From assembly GCA_001179505.1 (NCBI GenBank), contig CDMY01000392.1:24883-88882 (forward strand): DNA of 64,000 bases. Direction: 5' to 3'. Below the pieces are notes generated by a model that had not been told where the DNA came from, searched no databases, and was given only the letters and a program-made list of their open reading frames with translations. Each line of letters starts with the position of its first letter. Within the stretch, counting starts at the first letter, position 1. Both the position numbers and the translations under genes were made by a program. This stretch comes from Vitrella brassicaformis (Eukaryota; Sar; Vitrellaceae). Positions 46,060 to 54,189 of the stretch are shown here, piece after piece.

Positions 46060-47051
46060 GAGGAAGAAGGCAGGCAAGGCAAGCGGTCGGGCGATTTGTT
46101 CGCCGCCGTCGTTTTATATGTTTTGTGTCTTCTGGATCGATTGTGTCATCAAATGGTACGTGCGTCGTTTGCCACTTTGAACAGGCCGGCGCTTTTTCTG
46201 CCTTCTACATCGATCGTATTCTCAAGTCTACGCGGCTTTTCACCCGCCTCTTTGAACAGACTGGACATGTGAGATGTGAGATGTGAGATGAGAAGACGAG
46301 AATCCAGTCCGTCGCTTTATCCAGTGTGCGCGTCTTTGTCCGTGAAGCTGCCTGAACAGTCAGTCACGCAGCGGGCGGGATGCTAGAGATGGAAGACATA
46401 CGCTCTCTCTTATGTCATGAGAGAACCCATTTTTTTTTCCAGCGTGAATGCCTTTCGTCCGTGTGTCTTGGTGTGAGTGTGCTGTTGCGCGTGACCCTCC
46501 CGTGTCGATGACGAACAAGTCCGTATGTTTGCTGCTGTTTGTGTGTGGTGAGACGAAGATGGTCTGACGGGTGTCTGTAAGGATGATTGAAGGTCTGATG
46601 GGTGTCTGTTCGGTCCATCCATCTGTTCGTGCAGCAATCGGTCACATACACACCCACACCACCTGGACACATCCAAACGGTCGTCACTTGACACCAGGAA
46701 CTCTCTGTCTGACGTCATAGTAGGGTGCGGTTTGTCACGATAGTTCACGTGAGTGAGGCATGGAACGAGCACTGAGTGAGGCAATGCGCCAGTTGGATGG
46801 CTGCAGCATGACGGGCCTCTTGAAGCGCACAGGCAGCCACAGGTGTGGTGTGTGGTGTTGCGGTCGGCGGTGCGGCGTGTGCGAAGGCAGCGGCTGATGG
46901 ATTGAGGGCAGCAGTATCTGTCCATCGGCAGCAGTATCTGTCCATCGGTGATCAGTTCAATCACTCATTAGTCCGCACACACATACACACTGCCCACTCC
47001 ATCCATCCCTCTCAATCCATCTCTCTCTCTCGCGATCTGCTAAATGTTATC
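46060..47051. other. Convergent intergenic region with small tandem repeats
   Basis: Nearly 1 kb between the Rieske oxygenase and the SDR gene. Short tandem duplications occur: a TCTGA(C/T)GGGTGTCTGT pair at about 46564-46608, and GCAGTATCTGTCCATCGG twice at 46911-46946. No gene seen. Confidence 0.55.
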
Positions 47052-48187
47052 CTACGGACAGTCCATGTCGTCCCACTCCTGCCGCTTGTCACCGACAGAT
47101 ACAAACGCGCCCGACTCAAACTCATCTCTGTCCAGCAACGCCATCAAGCGACTCGTGCTCACATCTACACACCCGCACCAAAACAAACACACAGAGATCC
47201 ACCCGCACCCACAGGTCCGTGTCCGTGCAGTTGGCGTACGTGGGTCGAGGAATCCGTTGGTCGCGTGCAGTCTGCGGCACTCGTCGGTGAATGCCTGGTT
47301 GACACAGCCGTTCTCGACCACAGGCAGCGTCATGCCCGTCAGCATCCGGCCTGGTGCGAAGCTCAGCGTCTTCACATCAACACGAGCACCACCATGGCTC
47401 TCGCCTCTCAACTCGTCCTGCCTCTCTGCCGTGATGACCTTCGTCAACATGGCCCTGCCTGTCTTGCAAAGGCCATATAGGTTGAAGCCCGCATAAGCCC
47501 CAGTGGCTGCGCGCGACGAAATGTCGACGATGCGGCAGCTGCTGACCGGACGGGTGGCCGTGGCCGCTGGCTGCTGCTGCTGAAGCCACTGCAAGAGGAC
47601 TGAGCAGATGACGGTGGGCGCGATGAGGTTGACCTCCATGTTGGTCTGCACTTCAGCTGCGGTCTGGTCCCGGATGTGGACAATCGCACCGAGTGTGCCC
47701 GAGTTCAGAAAGACATACCTGAAAGGACAGACAGGGATCTTCTCCAAGGACGGTTGGCATTGCAAAGCCTTACATGTGGTCGAATGGCCCGTGAGTCTGC
47801 TGTTCTCTCTCAAGGACATCCCTGAACCGCTCGGGAAGCCACTCTAGGTCAGCAAGATCCAACCTGCAATACATGGACGGACGGATGGTCTCATGGTCAG
47901 ATCTATCTATGTCCTCACTGTTTGCCACCTCGCACGCCGCCGTCACTCTGTCGCCGCCCTCACACATGGCCTTCACACGCTCCAGGCCAGCTTCGTCCTG
48001 ACATCCACACAGACGGCCATGCAAACAAATGTGTCCGTCATCCGTACGGAAAGCTCACGCGCGACAGCAGGGTGAGATGGACCTCCTCAACGCCATTCTT
48101 CGCTCCGAAGTGGCGGGCAAACATGGCTGCAATGGCGGCGCCGTAGTTTCGACTTGCACCGGTGACAACCGCCCAGAAGGCACTCAT
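47052..48187 (-). CDS. Sepiapterin-reductase-like short-chain dehydrogenase
   Basis: NADPH-dependent SDR. It starts MSAFWAVVTGASRNYGAAIA (TGxxxGxG-type cofactor loop). LLSR|DEAGLERVKAM follows after an intron, then MYVFLNSGTLGAIVHIRDQT, RIVDISSRAATGAYAGFNLY, GLCKTGRAMLTKV (catalytic S..Y..K), VKTLSFAPGRMLTGM, FLDP|HVSTSRLMALLDRDEF, and ESGAFVSVGD. The LSFAPG and LLDRDEFESGA blocks parallel human sepiapterin reductase (LNYAPG; LLEKDEFKSGA), so a pterin substrate is likely, though this copy is more diverged than the gene at 52128. The usual NNAG is replaced by LNSGT. It ends DDMDCP at TAG 47052. Head to head with QDPR, 335 bp apart. Confidence 0.85.
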
Positions 48188-48522
48188 CTGCCGCATTCAA
48201 CATTCAGCAGAGATGTGCAGCTGTGTAGATTGACACATCATCATGCCTGTACTAGCCTGACACACATCTGCGCAGGGGCACGTATACCTGATGAGGCAGA
48301 TGACTTTGGCGCGCCCTGACTGCTCATGATACACAGATCTCCTTCTCCAGGTCTTCCCCTTTGACCAGACCTTCCATTTCAGAGATCCGACGTCGCCTAC
48401 TGAGGGCTAAGCTCGCAGCTGCGCGCGGGGGGACGGGCGGAAAGGGAGCGTGAAATAGCGTCGGGGCAGGGCGGCAGGCCAGTTCCACAGATCTGTGTGC
48501 AGCAAGCGAGTTGGATTGACAG
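48188..48522. promoter_or_regulatory. Divergent promoter region (SPR-like / QDPR)
   Basis: 335-bp spacer between two pterin-reductase-type genes. It contains AAGCTCGC at 48409-48416 (107 bp from the QDPR ATG), and CACAGATCTGTG (about 48486), similar to the CAGATCTG palindromes of other divergent spacers. Shared control would co-express both enzymes. Confidence 0.5.
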
Positions 48523-49714
48523 ATGGCTGGTTCGCCTCAGAAGCTCCTCCTGCTGTACGGCTGCTGCGGTAGGTCACACGTACATTCACACAACACGTGC
48601 TTCAAGCACACGCAGACCAGGCGAGAGAGACCCAGCTGCCCGCAGGCGCCGCACCCGACTGTTGTTCTTTGATTGTCCGAACTGTTCGTTCGTTCCTTTG
48701 TTCGTTCAGGTGATGCGGCGAGTTACCTGTGCGCGGCGTTCCGCAAGCGGACGTGGCAAGTGGTCGGCTGTGACGTCAACAAGGTGTCGTGCAGCCCCGG
48801 CCCCGACCACTTCGTGCACGTGGAAGGCCCGCCGCTGCTGGAGCAGGGCGACAAGGTCACCAGCGACCTGCAGCCCATCATGAAGCAACTCGGGCGCACA
48901 CACGTAAGACAGACACACGTGCAGAGAGAGGGAGAGGGAGGGAGGGAGGGAGGGAGGGAGGGGAAGGGATTAGGTCCGTCTGTCGGTCTGCCTGTCTGTC
49001 TGGATGGATCGATGTATGGATGTATGTGTTGTGTGTGCGATGCCATGCAGTTCGACGCCATTGTCAACCTGAGTGGAGGCTTTGCCCTCGGCGGCGCGGA
49101 CAGTCCCTCATTCCTCCACGACTCATACCGAATGGTACGTACGTACCTACTCGACGTGACGACACACAGACACACAGAGGAGTCACCTCTAGCCCTCTCT
49201 CTCCCTGTGTGTGTGTTGGTCGTGTTGTGTGAACAGGTGAGCAACACGGTGGGGACGTCAATCATTTGCGCCAATCTGGCGACCAAGTTCCTCAAGCCCA
49301 GCGGCCTCATGATCCTTCCCGGGGCCCTCATTGCCCTCAACGCAACACCCAAGATGCTCGCATACGGTTCGCACAGACGTACGCACACACACGATCCATG
49401 CAAGAAATCGTCTCTCTGTGTGTGCAGGTGCGTCCAAGGCCTTCGTTCATCAGATGGTGCAGTCTCTGGCAGAGCCCGGCAGCGGCATGCCGGCCAACTC
49501 GCGAGTGATGGGCCTCCTGCCGTTGGTCCTCGACACCCCCACCAACCGCAAGACCATGCCTGAGGCGGACAAGAGCAACTGGACTCCGCTGGAGGACCTG
49601 GCGCGACTGGTCACCGACGCGTGCGAGCAGCCGACCAGTGTGCAGAACGGAGGCCTCTACGGTCTCAAGACAGAGGGCGGCAAGACCAAATGGACGGAGG
49701 TCAATGTCATCTAG
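48523..49714 (+). CDS. QDPR: Dihydropteridine reductase (quinoid)
   Basis: Regenerates tetrahydrobiopterin from quinonoid dihydrobiopterin with NADH. It starts MAGSPQKLLLLYGCCG|DAASYLCAAFRKRTWQVVGC; the nucleotide loop is YGCCGDAAS rather than the YGGRGALGS of animals. Then: FDAIVNLSGGFALGGADSPS, VSNTVGTSIICANLATKFLK, GLMILPGALIALNATPKMLA, YG|ASKAFVHQMVQSLAEPGSGM, VMGLLPLVLDTPTNRKTMPE, and ADKSNWTPLEDLARLV. The Y-x3-K equivalent (YGASKAFVHQ) and the LDTPxNRKxMPEADxSxWTPLE string are diagnostic. About 245 residues in five exons, the same as the animal enzyme (244). Flanked on both sides by sepiapterin-reductase-type SDRs. Confidence 0.96.
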
Positions 49715-50256
49715 AGAGGAGAGAGCTGGAGAGAGAGGGGGGGGGGAGAGATGAGGTATATGCATATACACACATACATGCATGCATACATCATATTTGA
49801 GAGGGTCTTTTTGGTCTGTTTGGTCTAGAGAGATGCGTAGGGTCTTTTTGGTGCTTCCTACCTACCTTATATGATATCAATTGTATATCCCGATATGTGG
49901 GTGTCAGTGCCTGCGGGTAGGAGAGGGCGGATGCATGAGTCTAGGCAGGCAGAGAACAGACCAAGAACAACCTGGAGATGCCTACCTGGAGATCCGTTTT
50001 ATGTATGTGTGTCACGGCCTTTCTTTTGCATCAACGCCGCGCTGCTCCATGCGCACACATCGGGCCTTTTGTACACGCCCCTCACGCCTGTTGCGTGTCC
50101 GATCAAGTGGTCACGCGACACACGTGGAGGGTGGCTGTGGGAGAGGCCGACGTGAGCGGGGTGGGCAGGAGGCAACAAGCGGCGGTGTTAACATGGGCTA
50201 TCTATCATGCGTCATAAGGATTGACCTTGTGCGAAAGAAATGTCATGCACCGGCTG

Positions 50257-50347
50257 TCGCTGTCTCACACACGCGGTGGCAACGGAGAAGTGTGAGGCGT
50301 GGTTGGCTCTCATGTTTCTCCGTTGCCGCGGTGTGTGCAAGACAGCA
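50257..50347 (-). repeat. MITE-like inverted-repeat element, copy 1
   Basis: Core 50278-50327 begins GGCAACGGAGAA and ends TTTCTCCGTTGCC, a near-perfect inverted repeat. Outer arms are GCTGTCT..AGACAGC. The whole core is the reverse complement of copy 2 with few differences. Confidence 0.75.
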
Positions 50348-50364
50348 GCAGACGGACGGCGGAC

Positions 50365-50640
50365 TGTGACTGGCTGACTGAGTGTAAGACAGACAATGCC
50401 TCGTGTGTCGTGTTTTCCACCATGTCCTGCCCGCCTCAGTGCATCACTTGGCTGCGGCACAGGTCAATGCACATTTCACAACACTGGAGTGTTGTGTGTG
50501 TGTTGCCGTGATCGGCGGCCCCTGTGCGACGAGCGCGCGCGCGCGTGTGTTGCCGTGATCGGCGGCCCCTGTGCGACGAGCGCTGAGGAAGACAGAAAGG
50601 ATAACACGTTTTTCTGTGAGCGTTGATATCTCTGCGTTGG
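50365..50640 (+). repeat. Dispersed repeat shared with 60830-61050
   Basis: CTGGCTGACTGAGTGTAAGA, then GCCTCGTGTGTCGTGT..CCACCATG..CTCAGTGC, and further on GAGCGCTGAGGAAGACA, reappear in the same order after the gene ending at 60834. Spacer lengths differ, and the 35-bp tandem duplication lies inside this copy only. Confidence 0.65.
50501..50582. repeat. 35-bp direct repeat separated by (CG)n
   Basis: TGTTGCCGTGATCGGCGGCC plus CCTGTGCGACGAGCG occurs at 50501-50535 and identically at 50548-50582. A CGCGCGCGCGTG linker lies between them. Confidence 0.85.
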
Positions 50641-50889
50641 TTTGTGTGCATACAATGGGATGGATGAGAGGATTCTGTCGGCCCGAACAGACAAACAGCG
50701 TCTGTATAATGCGACTTCAGTCATGCTCACGGTCATAGAACAACACACCGGTCAGTTCCTTCCTCCCAGTCAGCACACACACACACACACACACGCTACT
50801 TTCACACACACCAGCACTAGCACAGTGTTGCAGAAAGGCGCCCTCGCATCGATCAGAGAGGCGTTCTCGTACATTCAGCCATCCATTCA

Positions 50890-50995
50890 GCCGCCCCCTG
50901 TTGCTGTCTTGCCCTCACCGTGGCAACGGAGAAACATGAGAACCAACCAAGCCTCACACTTCCCCGTTGCCACTCTCGAGGACAGACAACCACAG
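50890..50995 (+). repeat. MITE-like inverted-repeat element, copy 2
   Basis: Core 50922-50971 runs from GGCAACGGAGAAACATGAGA to CCCCGTTGCC. It is preceded by CTGTTGCTGTCTTGC and followed by GAGGACAGACAACCACAGTC. It is in opposite orientation to copy 1. Confidence 0.75.
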
Positions 50996-51134
50996 TCGGA
51001 GCACTACTTTCGTTTCGTTACACTCACACCAAGGTAGCAAGCAGACAAGCAGCCATAGACAATACGAGCCAGCCCTTGCTCTCTCTCTTTCTCGGACACT
51101 CACCCTCAGTCGGCCAGCCACAGTCAGCCGGCGG

Positions 51135-51225
51135 TCTGTTGCTGTCCTGCCCGCCCCATGGCAAAGGAGAAACACGAGAACCAATCAAGACTCACATTTC
51201 ACCGTTCCCGTGGGGGGTTGCAAGA
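51135..51225 (+). repeat. MITE-like inverted-repeat element, copy 3
   Basis: Core 51160-51209 runs from GGCAAAGGAGAAACACGAGA to CACCGTTCCC. Flanking arms CTGTTGCTGTCCTGC and TTGCAAGACAGCCGCAGTC form an imperfect outer terminal inverted repeat (CTGTCCTGC/GCAAGACAG). Most diverged of the three. Confidence 0.7.
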
Positions 51226-52061
51226 CAGCCGCAGTCGGGGGACTGCTCTACTGTCCTTTCGGACACATTCACACAAATGCAGCAGCAGCAGCAAGCCAAG
51301 TACACAGTGAGTGGGTATACACAACACAAGAAAGCCCTTTCTCTCTTGCCTGCTGCTCACATATGCCTCTCTCGCCCCCGCCCTCCACGTGTGTTGCGTG
51401 ACCACTCCATGGGCGAGGCAACAAACGTAGAGAAGAACGGCAAGAGAGGCAGATGTGTGCGCAGGAACGCAGAAACAGGTAGTACACAATCGCTCGATCA
51501 CACACACAGGACAGCGCAGCACTCGTGTAAGTACGGCCCCTCCCTCCCTCCCTCCTCGTCGCCTCAGTGGGCTGCATCCTTCTGCTGGTCCCCAGCAGGC
51601 AGATCTGCATGAATGACACACTTATGGGCTCGGTGCTCTGCACACGTCTGGGCGCACGTCTGGCGTACCTCATGGGCGTGCGTCGCCACGGTGCCTTCAT
51701 CGGTCAGGATGCACTGGTGCACGTGCGTGCAGGCCGCCCACGCATCACCGCCCTCACCGGGCGGCCGTCTGCTTGCGGCATTCGCGCGCTTCCTTCCACC
51801 AGAGGGGCCCCGAAGATTCCGCCACTCCAGTGTTGTCAGGCTCTTGCTCGACGGTCACACAGCACCTGCTCGAAGGTAATCTGCTCAGTCCACACACATC
51901 AGCAGAGAGGGAGAGAAACGGCAGACATGGATGTAGAGGCACATAACACTCACAATCTGAGTCCATCTGCATGTGGGATCTTTCAATCGTACCCATGACG
52001 GAGGGATCTTTGATGAGGGCGGCCTCAGGGAGGTCGGGGAAAACGAACGCTCCCGTCCACC

Positions 52062-52094
52062 AAGCTCGCAGAGAAACCCTAAACCCTGAACCCT
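52062..52094 (+). promoter_or_regulatory. AAGCTCGC motif plus telo-box upstream of SPR
   Basis: AAGCTCGC at 52062-52069 is followed by three telomere-like units, AAACCCTAAACCCTGAACCC (52074-52093), ending 34 bp before the start codon. Both motifs recur upstream of other genes in this window. Confidence 0.6.
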
Positions 52095-52127
52095 CCCAAC
52101 ACGCTATTTTCACACTTCTCAATCACC

Positions 52128-52501
52128 ATGGCCGATCAGCAAGGCAAGACGCTCGTCGTCGTCACGGGTGCGTCCCGCGGCCTCGGCAAAGCCATTGTCG
52201 TGGAAATAGCCAAGGCGCTCAGCAACTCTCCGGCACACAAGAAGACGCACTTTCTGCTCATCGGACGGGTAAGTCAGCCAACAACAGACAGATCCGGCAC
52301 TGGCTGAATGCAAACACGAGGAATGTGCCTCATCTGCGCGTGTGTGTGTGTTGTTTGTGTGTGGCTGCAGGACACAGATGGGATGGAGCAGACGTGGCAG
52401 GAGGCGCAGGACGGCATTGCAGAAGACGCACAACTGACGGTGGCCATCCACAGGTAACAGATAGACAGACAGACAGACAGACATCAGGCCACCTGCTCTC
52501 A

Positions 52502-52536
<35 letters not shown>

Positions 52537-53419
52537 TGCAGGTGTGACTTGGCTGGCCCGTTGGAGGACGTCGGCAGGGCTTTCGACGCCATCCTCTCGT
52601 CCGAGTGGGCAGTATCAGGCCCCTTCCACCAAGTGTAAGGCGCCCACTCTCTCTCTCTCCAACCGACGGCAACCAAAGAGAGCGCACCTGTCCACTGTTG
52701 TCCTCTTACCATGCAGGTACTTCATCCACAACTCGGCCAACACGGGCCCTCTCGACAGCATCCGCGACATCTCTCCGGCCGAGATCCGCACCAACCTGCT
52801 CTTCAACATCGGCTCGCCCTTCCTCCTCACCAGCCGGCTGCTGCGGTTCGTCGCACCGAATGACGGCGCCGCCCCGCCACGCGCCAAGAGGCTGCGGATC
52901 GTCAACATCAGCTCCCTCGCAGCCAAGGTTGCGATTCCCGCATTTGGTCTGTACTGCATGGGCAAGGCGGCGAGGGACATGCTGATGCTCCAGGTGGCCG
53001 CTGAGGAGAAGGGCACCACGGAATGCGATGTCAAGACACTCAGCTATGCGCCAGGTGGGCGCGTGAATGCTTGTGCAGATGGGGGACAGACAGATGTAGA
53101 CCACTGTGTGTGTGGTGTGATTGGTGTGTGCAGGTCCGATGCGGACGGCCATGACTGAGCCTATGTTTGAGGGCAAGTGTGCGTCAGAGTCGATGATCCA
53201 GTCCTTCAGGGACATGGAGAAAAACAACACGCTCGTCGACCCATGTAGGTGCGCCCCCCTCCCCTAACACACACCCAATCTCACTCTGTGTGTGTGTGTG
53301 TAGATGTGAGTTCCCGCAAGATGGTGAGGCTGCTGCTGGAGGACAAGTACGAGGCGGGCGCCCACATCGATGTCTTTGACGAAGACACCGAGACAAATTC
53401 ACAGACGCCATCAAACTGA
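52128..53419 (+). CDS. SPR: Sepiapterin reductase
   Basis: NADPH-dependent SDR catalysing the last reduction steps of tetrahydrobiopterin synthesis. It starts MADQQGKTLVVVTGASRGLG. Next come HFLLIGR, a substrate/cofactor loop exon (CDLAGPLEDVGRAFDAILSS), YFIHNSANTGPLDSIRDISP, and RIVNISSLAAKVAIPAFGLY. CMGKAARDMLMLQVAAEEKG gives S..Y-x3-K with the SPR-type LYCxGKAARDML string. The tail is DVKTLSYAPG|PMRTAMTEPMFEG, NNTLVDPYVSSRKMVRLLLE, and KYEAGAHIDVFDEDTETN. The C-terminal half follows human SPR almost motif by motif. About 275 residues in six exons; TGA at 53419. Located 2.4 kb from QDPR on the same strand. Confidence 0.93.
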
Positions 53420-54189
53420 CTGATCAATACAAACACACACACGTGCTGATGCCTTGTGTGTGTTTTCGGATGGACGAGAGTTTCTTTCTCCGACAGCTCA
53501 TTTGCCTGCTGTCTAGGTACCTTGCGGCTTGTGCTGAGGCAAGTCGTTTGGTTCCTGTGCAGTGGGGTGGTCGAGTGGCTGCTGGAGGAGGGAACTCTCC
53601 ATCCGGTCGATTGCACTCATGGATGTACATGTTGCTGTACAGCAGATGGATTAATGGATGCGTGTGAAGAGGTGCAATCGAGTGTTTGGTGTCCATCCAT
53701 CCATCCGTTGACATCAAGAGCACTGCATCTAATCCAATCCAACACACGCGTCACTCTCACCTGTCCACACACACACATGCAATGAGCCGGTCAATAGAAT
53801 GGATGGCCGTCAGTCCAAGACACCCACCCCCTTCTCTGTCTGCCTGTACAAGACAGGAAGGGAGGTGCCAAACTACGAGCCATCGAGCCAGCCAACCGTC
53901 CATCTCATCCCCGGCAACATCACGACAATGGTATGAACACGCTGCAGCCATCCAACGACACAAGGAGAGAAGGTGCCAAATTACGAGCCATCCATCCATC
54001 CATCCAATGCAGTCACGGCAACGTCACAGCAACGGCATGAACACACGCTGCAGCCATCCGTCGAGAGGCAGACAGGCAGACATGAGGCAGCCATCGAGCA
54101 GCCGACTCATGCGATTCATGCCAAGCTAGCTACACCCTGCCGCCTGCTGGCTACCACCCACCCATCCCCTTAGCGAGTAAGTTTTCTAT
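53420..54189. other. Convergent intergenic region
   Basis: Between SPR and the next minus-strand gene. Apart from the tandem repeat at 53862-54062 and scattered CCATCCATCC, nothing is recognised. Confidence 0.5.
53862..54062. repeat. Tandem duplication (~110-bp unit, two diverged copies)
   Basis: GGTGCCAAACTACGAGCCAT (53862) and GGTGCCAAATTACGAGCCAT (53970) each begin a unit. Each unit continues through CGGCAAC(A/G)TCAC..CAA(T/C)GG(T/C)ATGAACAC and ends GCTGCAGCCATCC. The second unit has a CCATCCATCCATCC expansion. Confidence 0.75.

Larger units (their letters stand above)
49715..52127. other. Repeat-rich intergenic region
   Basis: 2.4 kb between QDPR and SPR with no convincing gene. It holds three copies of a ~90-100 bp inverted-repeat element, a 35-bp direct repeat, and one copy of a longer dispersed repeat. 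Open frames here are derived from those repeats. Confidence 0.6.

Noticed and set aside
50257-51225. CRISPR-like array
   Set aside because: Repeats are in mixed orientation with unequal spacing, in nuclear DNA with introns; a transposon-like family explains them better.
50641-51621. Open frames of 130-230 residues between QDPR and SPR
   Set aside because: They run through the inverted-repeat elements and CA tracts; no coding signature and no matching splice pattern.
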